DNA of 64,000 nt from Gambelia wislizenii (GCA_030847615.1 JAUMIR010000001.1:381468687-381532686); one strand, 5' to 3'; numbered from the stretch's first letter, positions 1 through 12,197 are shown. The notes: generated by a model from the letters alone, not told the origin. Translations and numbers: made by a program.

Positions 1-849
1 GCTTTTGGGATAGGTGCGCTGACAGAGGAAGGAAAAGCAAGCAGGAAAGGAAGACAAAATACCTTAATCCCTCTCTGTCTAAACTAGCTCATCCCTGGTG
101 AACAAGAGAGCAGCAAGAACAAGTGCAGAAACTCCTGTTTCTTCCAGTATTACATACCTACATACCTAGATATTTACTTTCTTTTTTAGTGTTGCTGACT
201 GAATATAAGGGATTCCTAATAATTTTTTCCCCAGGAATCACAAAGCTTCAACTCAAAACAAAAGTTGTTACATTTTCTCCACCTTTACCTATTTAGTACA
301 ATTTATATAATATGTCATTATATTGTTCATCACTAGAATTCTATCAGATACTGTGGAGTACAAGAAGCAGTGGTTTAGAGGTAAATTTTGATGAGCAGGG
401 CCATCAGGACAGTCTCTATAGCAACACCTGTGCACAAGTGGCTCTACTATCTAACATAATTTCCAGCACCTTTGATCTCTAACAGGAGATCTTTTGCAAA
501 GCCATCCCTCAATATTTTGTCTTACAATGTGGATAGCTGGTATCAGTAGTTCATTGCTGAAAACTACCCAGTTCCTTTTCAGTCACTGTGGGGATTGCAG
601 CTGAACTCAGGTAGAATAGCAGGACTCCATGCGGGCGGCAGATGATATCATAGCCCTGGCTAATCATAGAGTCTCAGGGCAGGAGGGAATCCAACATCAT
701 CCAATCACACAGTCTAGTCTTTCTTCTAATATGTACTGGATTCTTCAGATACTTGTGCAGCTCTCCAAAAAACATTATGCAGGATATATTACCAGAGATA
801 GTCTGCACATGATTTATGTCCTTTTATCTCTCCTTTGGATCTAGAGCCA
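1..849. other. Unassigned AT-rich sequence
   Basis: I see no gene or recognisable repeat. The open frames are short and carry no known motif. Confidence 0.5.
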
Positions 850-1065
850 TTCCCAATTGGAGTTCTAATATTTAAATTTAATTTTCACTGGATGTAACTG
901 TTTAAGCATGTTTTTAAGAATACTGATATTTAATTCATTTTTAACATTTGTAAATAAATATTTTACCAGCATCTTTTTAAATTATTGTAAACTGCCTTAT
1001 AGGAGTACCCCATTTTGGGGGGAAAGGCAGGACATAAATTCAATCAATCAATTGTTTTACAAGCA
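850..1065 (+). repeat. L2/CR1-clade LINE 3' tail
   Basis: The segment ends in the family's typical tail: a 'taaactgcc' motif, a G-rich 'aaaggcaggacataaa' motif, then an AATC-type simple repeat. It resembles the tails at 2,540-2,675 and 63,200-63,290 and, inverted, at 3,838 and 14,440. Only the 3' untranslated part is present, as expected for 5'-truncated LINE copies. A SINE borrowing the same tail cannot be excluded. Confidence 0.5.
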
Positions 1066-2238
1066 GTGCCACAAACATTCTGCTTCTGAGTAATAAAAAG
1101 TATATGCAGATATTAATGCTTAAGAATTTGATGGTGCCAAGGGGACAAAAACTGAACTAAAATTTAAAATGTCTCAGGTGGCTGACATTGGGAAGAGCAT
1201 GTTTTCATAATCAAAACACAGTGTGTCACATTTCTGTATCTCAAACAACTTGATGTATAAAGCAAACTTGTACTGGCCATCCCATAATTAACTCAAGCCA
1301 AAAGAGCTTTAGATCTTGCCCTTGCCCTAGAGCTTTCAGAAATGGAATGATTTGTTTGAAACACTTACTTTGTACTGCTCGAGTAATGTCACAGCTTTTT
1401 GATTATGTTAGCAGAGAACTCAGATTCTAAAAGAAGCAGATGGTTGGAATTGGGATGGTGCCTTACACATGTGTAGGTTTTCCTATGGAAGCAGTCAGAT
1501 ATTTTTGTCCAATGAAGAACAGCTTTATTCAGTTCAATATTGTGGAAGCAGAGTTGCATTCATGATGCCATTGTACACAGATGCACATCACACATAGTTG
1601 CACATAGATCCACTATGCATGGCACAGTACAAATGCACATGCACAGTTCTCTAATAAATGCAGTTCTCTAACAAATTCACTTGTATTATTCTGTGAGTAC
1701 AAAGTTATGTTCCACCTCTGTGATGTAGGATCTTGGCCAGATGTCTGTCAAGGATTCAGTTGATAAAGGGATAACCTAAGTTCCTTTTGGCAGTGAATTT
1801 TCTAAATCCATGCCTAAATATAGCTATCACATCACTATTGAAGTAACATAGCTGGCTTAAGAGAACAATTCAGAATAGAATTGGCATCAGTTTTCACTTA
1901 AAAGGAAAATATGAAAGCTAATTTGGAGGTTCCTACTTGGGGAAGTCAAAGGACTTTGAAAGGAACCATTTTGATAATAAAAGTACTGTTTCTGAGAAGG
2001 AAGAGTTTCTGTCACCATCTAGAAGACCCATTTTAAAATGTTAGATAAGATCTGGATGTCACTTCCATCCTATCAGGCATTTCTACCAGAATTCCAGAGC
2101 TGTTGAAGAAATCATGAAATCAATAGAACAGCTGATAAAGTGGAATTGATCGTAATAGTCCAATCCTATATGTATGTGCTCAAATGCAAGTGTCATTGAA
2201 CTCAGTATGACTTATTTCCAGTTTAATAGGCATTGACC
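1066..2238. other. Unassigned sequence
   Basis: I see no gene here. A short 18-bp tandem duplication built on 'cagttctctaa' lies at about 1,646-1,675. Nothing else stands out. Confidence 0.4.
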
Positions 2239-2239
2239 T

Positions 2240-2675
2240 GCAATCTAGATGAGCCTGCCTGAGATCTTTTGGGGAAGCCCTTTTCTCAGTCCCACCACAT
2301 TCTCAGGCATGTTTGGTGGGCGCAAGGGAGAAGGACCTGATGGCAGCTCCCAGACTTTGGAACTCCCTCCCAAGATGGCTCCGTCCTTACCCTCCTACCA
2401 CCATCATGATAACTTTCCAATTCCAACAGGATTTCAGGAATTGATTACAATTGACTTTTAATGGTGTGCTGTTTTATTGGGTTTTTTTAATACCCTGTCT
2501 TCGAACAATTTTTAAATGATTTTTATTCTACAGGTTGTTTAACCATTTTAAAAAATAGCTTCAATATATTTTATTGATGTTGCTGTATGTTTTCATTCTG
2601 CTTGGTTTTAATATTTTGTAAGTCACCTAATGTCCTAATATTGGGAAAAGGCAATATATAAATCAACAACAACGG
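2240..2675 (+). mobile_element. L2-like LINE, C-terminal RT end and 3' tail
   Basis: One plus-strand frame over 2,270-2,385 reads like the extreme C-terminus of vertebrate L2-clade ORF2, including 'AAPRLWNSLPR', which matches the conserved AFSVxAPRLWNxLP block. It is followed by a T-rich 3' UTR and a 'gtaagtcacct...gcaatatataaatc' tail ending in (CAA)n. The copy is 5'-truncated and frameshifted, so it is a fossil. The same family occurs at 3,838-4,370, 18,247-18,870 and 28,950-29,100. Confidence 0.6.
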
Positions 2676-2734
2676 CTAGAATTCAGCAACGGACTTACAT
2701 CTTTGTAAGTGGAATTACACATATGGGAAATAGA

Positions 2735-2922
2735 ATTGAGTAGTTTTGGTTTGAGTGTTGGACTACAACTCTGGCAACCAGGGTTTGAATCACTGCTCAG
2801 CCATCAAAACTCATTGGGTGAAAGTCACACACTCTCGGCCTCAGAAAACCATGTGATAGGTTCACCTGAGGGTCACCATAAGTCAGAAACAACTTGAAGA
2901 CACACAACAACAACAACCAAGT
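2735..2922 (+). repeat. tRNA-derived SINE
   Basis: The head carries 'gagtgttggactacaac' and a B-box-like 'agggtttgaatca'. The body contains the 'ccatgtgataggttcacc' block. The 3' end reads 'gtcagaaacaacttgaag' followed by (CAA)n. That tail is shared with the copies at 14,036 (inverted) and 37,110 and resembles the BovB-like tail of Sauria-type SINEs. It is a retroposon, not a tRNA gene, because no cloverleaf follows the B box. Confidence 0.7.
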
Positions 2923-3049
2923 TTCATATTCATCTGGGGGCTCTGTGACATTACAGCTTATTGGCATAGGTTGCAAAAGGGCAGCCAGTGGCGTAACTGA
3001 TGTGCCATGGCCCCAATGTGCAGTGGGGCACTTTCCGTGTGCATCTCAA

Positions 3050-3265
3050 CACTAGTTAGAAAGTACACCATGCAACAGAAGTACCTGGTATACATCAGAA
3101 GTGCCTGATCTGTATCAGAAATGTCCAGTGTACATCAGAACTGTCCAGTCCACATCACAAGTTCCCAAGGAGCAGGAGAAACACCTAGTACACATCATAG
3201 ATGCCTACTCCTAATCAAGAGTGCCTGAAGCACATTGGAAGCCTCTGATGCTCATTGGAAGCACC
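3050..3265. repeat. Imperfect minisatellite of about 20-bp units
   Basis: About nine to ten degenerate units built on 'acatcagaagtgcctg' follow each other, with variants such as 'gtatcagaaatgtccag' and 'acattggaagcctctg'. Unit length drifts between about 18 and 24 bp. The array ends at the CR1 fragment starting near 3,265, and the flanking text at 3,490-3,530 repeats the motif. That suggests the CR1 landed inside the array. Confidence 0.6.
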
Positions 3266-3482
3266 TAGAATAGAATTGTAGAGTTGGAAGAGACCACAAG
3301 GGCCACCCAGTCCAACCTCCTGCCATGTAGGAAATCACAATCAAAGTATCCCTGACAGATGGCCGTCCAGTCTCTGTTTAAAGACCTCCAAGGAAGGAGA
3401 CCCTACCACACTCCAAGGGAGTGTGTTCCACTGCTGAACAGCTCTTACTGTCAGAAACTTCCTCCTAATGTTGAGGTGGAAT
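3265..3482 (-). mobile_element. CR1 LINE 3' end
   Basis: On the minus strand this is the end of CR1 ORF2 plus its short 3' UTR. It shows the 'gttggaagagaccacaagg' and 'ccagtctctgtttaaagacc' blocks that recur at 23,950-24,060, 41,060 and 42,230. The minus-strand reading of the last coding stretch gives a '[15 protein letters not shown]'-like end, degenerate here. It is 5'-truncated. Confidence 0.8.
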
Positions 3483-3629
3483 CAGTGATTCCTGATGTGC
3501 ATCAGAGAACTCTTGCCAGTGCCTGGATGCACATCTCTGAAATACACTGACAGGGTTTCCTTGCATTCCTGCAATGTAAGCAAGAGTTTGTAAAGTTATG
3601 AAATATAGACTATGATGTAGAGTCTCAAC

Positions 3630-3630
<1 letters not shown>

Positions 3631-3663
<33 letters not shown>
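3631..3663. repeat. (AAT)n microsatellite
   Basis: An uninterrupted run of about eleven AAT/ATA units. Confidence 0.95.
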
Positions 3664-3664
<1 letters not shown>

Positions 3665-3837
3665 TTGCTTTCAGTGAAATCTCAAGGAGAATTCAGATAG
3701 TTCTTTTTTGGAAGAATGTCTGAGGATTCTGGAAAGCTTCAATAATATCCAAAATAGCATTCTCTTGGAATGCATCCAACCATTGTTGGAAGAGTTCTAT
3801 TGTCTGTCAATCTGATACCAGGTTGTTGTTGTTCCAT

Positions 3838-4370
3838 AGCCTTTCCTCATACTTCACCTTTTCCCCAACATTGGGTCTCGAGGTGGCTTACAATTTAAAA
3901 CAACTACAGTACATTTAAAACACATACAAAAGCCAACATTAAAATAGGATTAAACTAGTTACAATATTAAAACAGTTTAAAACTTACAGCTAAGAAGGAT
4001 TTTAAAAAAAATCATTTTAAAAGAGTTCAGTAAGAACAATACAGCACCCTCTGAAGTCCTTTCTTTAAAAATCTTAAGTTCTAAAATGTGTGTCAGAATA
4101 AAATAGTTTTTACTTGCCAATGGAAGGATAGCAGGGAAGGGCCCATTGTCATTTCATGGGAAAGGAGTTCCAGAGGCTAGGGACAGCCACCAAGAAGGTC
4201 CTAGATACCATCCACGCCCCGGTCATGCCTGTGAAGGTGGTAGGACTGAAGAAAGCACCCCTCCTGAGGCTCTCACGGCCCAAGCAGGCTCAGACAGGGA
4301 GGTGTGGTCTCTCATCTGGTCTCAACTTAAACCATTTAGGGGCAGATGAAGCATCTCCAGGTTAAACTTT
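3838..4370 (-). mobile_element. L2-like LINE 3' end
   Basis: The left edge is the inverted tail ('gggtctcgaggtggcttac', then AT-rich UTR). From about 4,130 to 4,350 the minus strand reads the C-terminal ORF2 block in broken frames: 'AxGTPF', then proline/serine-rich text. Its nucleotide sequence runs parallel to 18,420-18,600, including 'gagttccagaggctag...agccaccaagaagg'. It is pseudogenic. Confidence 0.55.
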
Positions 4371-5039
4371 TGGTACAAACTGATAAGGCCACCTTCCCGC
4401 CCTTGGGCATGGGATACCTTGGAAAATGCCTTTCACCTCATAGACCTGCCCAGTCACTGCCTCATCACCAGAGGCCCTTCTGGTTGTATCATACCTGGGA
4501 CAACAGTGGGAAAGTTTAGGGGACAGAGACAGTTTTTCTGGCATGCACAGATCTGGACTCCTCACAGTGGACTTCACAAAGAACGTGTTTGGGGCTGGCA
4601 CTACTGTTCTGTAGTATTTGCTACCTGAAATTATGTCACATTCTGCCTAAAAGTAAGGTCAGATCTACACAACCCATTTGTCATTCCTGCTCTTTATCAT
4701 TTCTAGAGGAAGTTCTGCTTACTTGGTTCTTATCCCTTCTAGCATAGTTGGGGAGGACATCCTGCATGCTCAAACTTCAAGAACATGAAGGACAATTTTC
4801 AGCATTGAATCACTGTTGCTGGTACTCTTTAATTTCTGAAACATATCAGTGAAGGACACCAAAGCCAGAGGAATGAGTATTTGCCCATCAGGGAGTAGTT
4901 ACCCACTCTCCTCCCCCAAAGCCTTTTTGCAATTTTCAGCTATCTATCCTGGTCCAGTCTTCTATTAAAAAAAAAAAAGAAAAAAAAGCCATAGCAAATA
5001 TTGATTGCATTTACTTCATTGTAAGATTTTAAGGATAGA
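4371..5039. other. Unassigned sequence
   Basis: No gene or family recognised. A mixed A-rich run lies at about 4,966-4,987. Confidence 0.4.
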
Positions 5040-5389
5040 AATGGGTGCACCACCACATCTGATAGCCCTGATAGGTAACTTATAATCTGGACAAGAGATC
5101 ACTGTCAGGACACAATATGGAGAAACATAATGATATCCTATTGGCAAGGAGGGTTGGACAAGACTGCATTTGATCACCCTGTCTGTTTACTTTATATGGA
5201 GAATACATCATAATAAAAGTGGGATCTGACACAGAGGAAGGAAGTGTGAAAACTGTGGGAAAGAACATGAACAATTTAAGATACACAGATGATACCATAT
5301 GACTTGCTGAAAACAGCCAAGACAGCAGAAAATTAAGAAAACAATTCAGCTGTTAATCAAAATGGAGATTGTAGTTAAGACATCAGAAG

Positions 5390-5857
5390 ACTAAGGGTGT
5401 ATGTACACTGTAGAAATAATGCAGTTTGATACCACATTAACTGCCATGGCTCAATGCTATGGAATGCTGGGAATTGTAATTGTAATTTTGTGAGATATTT
5501 ACCTTTCTCTGTCAGAGAGCTTTGGTGCCACAGCAAATCACACATCCCAGGATTCCATAGGACTGAGCCATGGCAATTAAAGTACAGTTGTCCCTTCATA
5601 TTCACTGGGGTTTGGTTCCAGGACCCCCCATGGATACCAAAATCTGTGAATACTCAAGTCCCATTATATGTCATGGCATAGCAAAATGGTATCCCTTATA
5701 TAAGATGGCAAAATCAAGGTTTGCTTTTTGGAATATTATTTTTTTAAGAATATATTCAGGCTGTGAATACTTAAATCCATGGATACCAAATCCGTGGATA
5801 CGGAGGGACAACTGTAGTGTCAAACTGGATTATTTCTGCAGTGCAGATGCAGCCTAA
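5390..5857. mobile_element. Palindromic MITE, interrupted by a second MITE
   Basis: The left end reads 'ctaagggtgtatg' followed by 'actgtagaaataatgcag'. The right end is its near reverse complement ('tttctgcagtgcagatgcagcctaag'). Inner blocks around 'ccatggctcaatgctatgg' and its complement pair as well, so the element is a long imperfect hairpin. A second, left-truncated copy lies at 60,325-60,503. No transposase is encoded. A hAT-type parent is possible, but I have no clear 8-bp duplication. Confidence 0.7.
5585..5814. mobile_element. TA-flanked MITE (Tc1/mariner-like), copy 1
   Basis: The element is 230 bp long. It starts 'cagttgtccct' and ends 'agggacaactg', perfect inverted ends, flanked by TA on both sides (5,583-5,584 and 5,815-5,816). 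Internal 'ccatggatacc' and 'ccgtggatac' motifs make further inverted pairs. It sits inside the palindromic MITE, so it is the younger of the two. The second copy is at 40,376. Confidence 0.85.
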
Positions 5858-6689
5858 GACTTGGAGGCTAGCTATGGACTGTGAAGATCTATAGTTGAAT
5901 ACCAAAGTCAGAATCACCCATGCCACAGAATTTCTGATTTCTACATATGATTGTGAAAACTGGACAGTGAAGAAAGCTAAGAGGAAGAAAAATTAACTCA
6001 TTTAAAATGTGATACTGAAGAATTTTACAGATACCATGGACTACTAAAAAGACAAAGGATTGGGTAGTAGAATAAATCAGGCCTGAAATCTCACTAGAAG
6101 CCAATGGCCTGTCTAAATGGTGCTAATACTCCTCATAGAATTCAATGAGAATACCTTTTGTCCAAATGGGATCCCATGTTGATTCACCATATTCAGAAGG
6201 AGAGGACCCAAAAATTCCACAGGGAAAGCTTCTGCGGCTTTCCCCCAAGTTTTTAAAATAATGCAGAGGAAATGGGCATTCCACATGTTAGAAAACCCAG
6301 ATCACATTGCAGCGCATTACCATATAAGAGTGGAAGTGGAGATCATATGCCTAGGTCAGGTGGCTGAGGGAGAGAGGAAATAGATTCCCACCATTTGGTA
6401 TCTGGCAAGAAAGCGGGCAGAAGAACTGCCGTTTTTGAGTTGTGGTGCTCTTGCGTGCTCATTTCCCTTGGTGATTGCAGAGATTTTCCCACAATTTTGA
6501 AAGCTTTCTGCTGGGCCGACAGCTTTAAAAACAAACAGACAAACAAAAAAACAAGCATCAGACCCAACAGCTTTTTAAAAAGCTGTCTTTTTAATTTTTT
6601 TCTGATTTATTGATTGTTTTTCCCTCCACATGAAGAGCAATGGTTGCTGCATTGGAATTATGACCCAGGAAGGGTTGCAGCGGCTTCAC

Positions 6690-9090
6690 GTGGTTGTACA
6701 GGAAGACACTAGACCTTATCAGAGAGGAGAAGGTGCAGGAGCAGCTCTGGAAATGCCACCGGAAAATAGATATTTTTTGAATGGATAGTCGCCAACATGC
6801 GGCTCAAGGTTCATGACTGTATGGCAGAGGAGTGTCATATGAAAAGTAAGTCTTTCATGCAACAGTACCAAGAGATGGTGGACCACAACCAGTGAAGTGG
6901 GAATGGAGTGGCAAGCATGCTATTCTTTGAGGAGCTCCATGCCATTATTGGAGGGGATTCCACCAAACACCCCAAGAGAGTGGCAAGGAGTGCCAACATC
7001 CAGTGTGTGCCCACAGGACAGGGTTCCTTGGTTGCACAAGACCTCCTGCCTCCTGCTGCACTGGTGCTACCCACTCCTGTGCCAACATTACCATTAATGT
7101 TCAAGGGAGAAAAAGGTAAGGGGAATTTTTTAAAAAAGATAACTGCTGTGCATGTGTGCTACAACATGTTTTTCATGAGCATGCATTTGTTTTCTTTTTC
7201 AAATGTTCAGGGTTTTTAATTTTAAAATGAACAAAATAGATTTTTATTGTAACAAATAGGGGGGAATAGAACAATAAAATGCAACAAGGATAAATATATA
7301 GAGAGATGATGATTTGAGAAATACTCTCAAAGGATGTGTTGTATTATTTCTTTTTTAGAGAGAAGTTAGATTAATGAATAAGGGTTCAAACAAGTTACAT
7401 ATATAATTTTATTTGTATAAAAAAATGGAGTATAGATTTAAATTTTGAACATTTATACAAAGTCTAATGCACTATCAATTTTACTACCCGAGAAGACTGG
7501 TAATCACATGGAAGACAAATGTGAAGAGAAGCTATATTTTCAGTTGATAACTTATAGAAAATACATGGATGTTATGATTGAAAATAGCTATAATTTAATA
7601 ATGCATGAAGTGGATTGTAATTTGGAGGATATAGGTATATGAGACTTACTGAATGGAGTGATATGTTATGATATGATTTATTGAATGGAACGATATGATG
7701 CGATGTAACTTCTATATAAGCATGCTGTTTGAAGAAAAAGAAAACAAATAAAAATGTTCTGTTTTATGGGCAGTAGCTGTGAATGTGTTTTCTGTGTTTT
7801 CCTGTGCCCCCCCATTCTTGCACTGTGTGCTTGTCAGAGTTCACTCAAGAATGCATCCATTGTCTTGTTTTCATATGCTGCTTTGTAAGCCGGTGATGAG
7901 CACACAAGTTTTTTTTTAAAAAAAAATGTCAATTCTTGCGTTCGTGTTCTCATTGGTGTTTTCACAAGCATTTGCTGTTGTTTTTAGTTATAGCAGATGG
8001 AGCTTCACATTTCTCCTCTGCTGGTCATGCTCCACAACATGTGCAGGCTTGTTCCATGCTGTCCCCTATCCTGTACATGTGTTGCCACAACAGATATGTT
8101 GGTTCCAGGACAGAAAGGAGGATGGTGATTTGTGTTGTGTTTTTCCTCTGTGAATGATTTCTGGTGTTGGTAATCACCTTGATTCTTCTCATTTCAGGAG
8201 CAGAAATGTGGGATCAGAATGAGGAAATAGTACTTGAACTGGTAGCAGTTGAAGAAGAGGGTGTAACTTCAGTAGACAGCGCTGGGTCCACAGCCAGCTG
8301 AAACCACAGAAGAAGCAGAGGATTCACAACCTACAAAACAATAAAACACTTCACACGGTGTAATGAGTTCACTTTTGCATTATGACCATTAGAAAATTAA
8401 CCTGAGTCACCCCTGTTTAGTAAACATCAGCCACTAAAGGGTATGGGTGTATTGGTTTGGGTGGTGGCATATGTTTATAAAGGACAATCCAGCTGCCCTC
8501 TTGGTATGATGTAGCGGAAGCCTGCATGCAGAATTCCACCTGCTACCATGTTTACCTGCTTGCATCAATGCTTGTCATGTCTGAATCTTTTCCCATTTCT
8601 TCTGCTTTAGTTGTCACCACAGCCAACCTGACAGCTACACTGACTCCAGTAGAGTGGTTGGCAATGCACAAATGAAGAAAGGAGCAAAGAACTTCACATT
8701 GCAGCACTCCTCTGCCCTTATGGATCGAATGCTGACACACATGGATGAGTCCAGGCAGAGGCTGGAGGACAGGAGGAATGCCAGGGAACAGAGAGCAGAG
8801 AAGAGATGGTGCAAGATGAGGAAAGAATGAGGATGGAGGATGAGCTAGCCAGAAGAGATAGAGAGAAAATGACTGGCATCCTCAAGCAACAAACAAAACA
8901 CCCTGGTGAAGCACATTACTTCCTAGAGTTCCATCGCCAGAGGGGGACCAGCACAAAAATGGTTGAAGCCCCCAAAAGACCTTGAAGAAGCTTCTAATGC
9001 TGGTGGTGACAGCCAAGAGTTCTCAGAAGATGTCCCTGGACTCTCCAGTTTGCCCATGCCTGGCAACACCAGTCCTATTGGGAAAATTAA
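6690..9090 (+). pseudogene. Myb/SANT-like DNA-binding partner protein, Harbinger 1
   Basis: This is the accessory gene of Harbinger transposons; the family protein binds element ends and helps import the transposase. In broken frames the first exon (about 6,690-7,115) matches element 2's Myb gene block by block: 'AEECHMKSKSFMQQYQ' against 'AEECRSKSKTMRGRYR', and 'FFEELHAI' against 'FFAELHAI'. A donor at 7,116 (AAAAG-GTAAGG) and an acceptor at 8,197 (TTTCAG) keep the frame in phase 1 and lead into an acidic exon, 'NEEIVLELVAVEEEG'. A third exon from about 8,609 encodes the charged helix 'ESRQRLEDRRNAREQRAEK'. Several in-frame stops, including one after 'VDHNQ', show that it is dead. Confidence 0.65.
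7209..7751 (+). mobile_element. Probable 5'-truncated LINE 3' UTR insertion
   Basis: An AT-rich insert inside intron 1 of the Harbinger 1 Myb gene is bounded by 'aaatgttc' at 7,201-7,208 and again at 7,752-7,759. It ends in an A-rich tail just before the second repeat. That is the layout of a short LINE (L1-like) 3' end with a target-site duplication. I found no diagnostic coding text, so the family is a guess. Confidence 0.4.
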
Positions 9091-10435
9091 GAGGCCATAC
9101 CCACTATCTCTCTGTTTCCACTATATTTTTTTCCCCTGGGGGAACAAAAATTAACTACATTGAATGTCAAATTTAGTGCCATGCCTGCCTCTATAAACCT
9201 GTGTATGTGAATGTCTATTTTGTACTGTTTACACTTTCTTCCACTTACCTCTGCAACACCTTCTTTTGTGAGCATGTACAGCCCTTTAAAATTTCTGACC
9301 TGCACTTCTGCACTATAAATTATTCCAAACTGCCCTTGCGGAATAACTAGGTGTGGTGTGGACTGATAGTAAAGAAACATTTTTTGTGTGTAAAAATTAA
9401 TCTTTTTTATTTATAGCACAAGTTTTTTATGTTTGGGTATGGGTGGGGGGAGAGTTTGTAGAAAGGGGGTACGGATTGGTGGGGTTTTATAAATACAGGT
9501 GTGGGGAGGTGGGGAATCCTATTCATCCCCTGGATCCTCTCTTCCAGAGAGGCAACATAACTGGATGGTGCAATTATGCCCAAATGCTATACTGTTACCC
9601 ACTCATTAGTTCATATCCCCACTGTGGGGCAAAAATTTATCTGCCTTGCAGGTGTGTGTGTGTGTGTGTGTGAAAGGTTTACTGAACTACTCAGAGGTGG
9701 TGGGTAGGCGGGAGTCATCTTCTCTTTGTAGGTTATGCTGTGTGCTTGCATAGAGGGGAGAGGGCAACTGACAGCAGCATAGACTGGTGGCACCCTGACA
9801 TGGGGCTTGCAATAAGCGGAAGGTCTAACCCCTAGCAATATCTATGGGAGTATGAGCTCATGTGGTTGTGTTATGTATATTACCCCATTTCAGTAATGCC
9901 CTTGGCAGCATATGGTGAGATTTAGCTTGGGAAGCGGAGGGGAAAATACCTGTGGGAGCCAGCGTGAAGTGTGGCCCTTGCCAAATCCATGTGGACTGGG
10001 CATCTTTCCCAAATTACCACTGCCTATGTTAGAAGATGTAGTTCCTAATACAGGGCACTTCCGAAGTGTGCAGCTTCCATAGTAAAAAGAAGCATAGTCA
10101 AATATTGGAAACAAACATATAGCATTGCTATTTTTATTTACAAGGGCTGGGATTTCCGTAGTAATCATGTAATGTTCATGGAGCATCGGAACACCCCCGC
10201 ACACACACACACATATCAACCAGTTATATTTAGAAGGGAGGAGTTTCATAACAAACAAGGAGCAGAGGACATTAAATCAACTGTAAACACTTTTGTATAG
10301 CAACAGGAGGAGGAAGGAAGTGGATCCAACAGATAGAACACAACCACAGTGATTACTCCTGGTGTGCCTGTCTCCAGAAATATTCAGTGAGAGTGTCCCA
10401 CACTTCCTCACCCTCAGCTTTCTTCTAGTCCTCCA
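9091..10435. other. Harbinger 1 interior between the two genes
   Basis: This is non-coding sequence between the convergent genes, presumably their 3' UTRs. It has a (GT)n run at 9,653-9,672 and a short CA run near 10,198-10,212. I recognise no open frame here. Confidence 0.4.
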
Positions 10436-10439
10436 TGTT

Positions 10440-11920
10440 CACTATATGAGCTCCCAATATGTCCAGCACATAGGTAGGAACCCTCTTCCAGCACCCACCC
10501 ATGTATTTTGTATATGTTGTGCAAAATCATGCAGGCAGAGATGACCTAGGGGACATTTTCCTCAGCCACCTCCAAGGTTGCTGTAAGATACCTCCACCAT
10601 GGTTCAAACACCCCAAAGTTCTCTACTACATTTCTGGAGCAGTTGAGGTGCTTGTTGTACAAGGCCTGCCTGGGTGTTATTGACCCTCTAGGGGTCATGA
10701 GCCTTTTCCTGGTAGGGAAGGCACTGTCAACTATCATAAGTGGCCCAATTTGCTTCCCACACAGAGTGATGGTTGGATTCCTGGGGACAAAGACCCCTGC
10801 CTCCATGATTTCATACATGGCAGAGTTCCATATCATCCGGGCATTGCGGTTCTTCTCACTCCATCCTATCTCTGTATCCACAAAATGGCCAGTGTGGTGA
10901 CATGTGCCCTGGAGGAAGATGGAGTAGATGTTCTTTCTGTTGAAGAACTCGCTACCCTGGTGGACAGAATACATGATGTTCACATGGCAGCCACTGACAG
11001 CACCAAACACCTGTGGGAAGCCCAGTTTACTAAAGCCACCCATAATCTGAAATGAGAGAAGGGGGGATAAATAAGAAAATGTTAATTTCCTGTGTAAGGA
11101 ACACACACATAGAAACACCTCTATGCATGTGCAAGCTAACCTATAATACCAGTCATTAAGCCACATGTACATGGAAAAACACAAAGAGGCAGAATCACAT
11201 GTCACACAGCAGACACCCCAACAAAATCTACAAGACAGAGGATACCAGCTTGAAGCTGACAATGGCATTGCACATTTGACCACCTGATATTTTTGTCTCG
11301 AATGATACAGAACTCAAAACATCTGTTGACAATAGATGTGCAAAACTGGCATAGCGCAATGATATTGCAACCCTTCCCACAAAAAAACACAAAAATCATA
11401 AAACCCTCAAAGGATCTCCCAGGTAGATTGTCTTTGCCAAGAGAACCTTCTCCATTGCTAAGACAACCTCAATGAAGATGGCAGCAACAGTGGAGCACCC
11501 AACCCTGAACTGGTTGCATGCAGCTGCATAGGAGCCGCGATGTCCAAGTAACCAAATAGTGATGTTGACATGCTTATTGGCTGGGGTGGCCCTCCTCATC
11601 TTGGTGTCCTGATTTTCAATCTGTGGGAGCAGAACTTCTACCAACTTTGCAATCTCCAAACACAGAGCTTCTACCAAGACAGTCCTCAGCATCCTGAAGA
11701 ACTCCTGCCACCTCTCATCTGACCAGACAGACATTACAAAATTCTCCCACCACTCTCTGCTGGCCAGGTACACCCACCAGTAGTGGTTTTGCCCTGGAAA
11801 ATGCCTGGAAGTGCCATGCAGGGCAGAAAGTATCTTGTCAACCTTGTTGACCATGACATTTCCAATTTGGAGGTGTCCCTCCAGGTTGTCAGCTTCCTCT
11901 GTGTCCTCCACAGAGGACAT
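10440..11920 (-). pseudogene. Harbinger transposase, element 1 (two exons, broken)
   Basis: This is a DDE-type nuclease of the PIF/Harbinger superfamily (HARBI1 relatives) that would cut and paste the element. Exon 1 (11,920 to 11,405) carries the N-terminal 'REWWENFVMSVWSDERW' block and a helix-turn-helix region ('LLGHRGSYAAACNQF', 'VGCSTVAAIFIEV'). An intron from 11,404 to 11,047 starts with GT, ends with TTTCAG and is phase 0. Exon 2 starts at 11,046 and shows 'GFPQVFGAVSGCHV', where the first catalytic Asp is Ser, then 'DTEIGWSEKNRNARM', 'VDSAFPTRKRLMTP' and 'VVENFG'. An in-frame TAG lies at 10,548-10,546, after which family text resumes ('VISACMILHN'). The Ser substitution and the stop make it inactive. 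The HTH and DDE blocks align with element 2. Confidence 0.85.
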
Positions 11921-12197
11921 GTGCCCCTCTCTGGCTCTTGCCAGTGCATGAAGGTGACATGCTCATCTTTGGTGGTGCACAATGTCCATTGTGATACAAA
12001 CTACTATGGTTGCTTGAATAAGTGACATAAAGCCAGGCAGACCTCAATGGCACATAACATGGTGCATGAGTGGTGCCTCCCAAAAAGTGTGTGTGTGATG
12101 GGGTGGGTAGGTGGGTGGGTGGGGAACAGGCCAAAAGGATCTTTTAAAAAGAATCAAAGAGTAGGTTAGCTTGAAAAAAAACTGTTGCGTCAGAGTA

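Larger units (their letters stand above)
5040..6105 (+). mobile_element. BovB (RTE clade) LINE RT fragment, split by a MITE
   Basis: In shifting plus-strand frames the left part (5,100-5,345) reads 'ARRVGQDCI', 'LYGEYIM' and 'NNLRYTDDTI', the BovB RT landmarks around the YADD catalytic box (YTDD here). After the MITE at 5,390-5,857 the right part resumes with 'NWTVKKAKRKKN' and 'YHGLLKRQRIG'-like text, typical of the region downstream of the RT fingers and palm. Many stops and frameshifts show an old dead copy. BovB is characteristic of squamates (and, by horizontal transfer, ruminants). The right edge coincides with the left end of Harbinger element 1. Confidence 0.75.
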
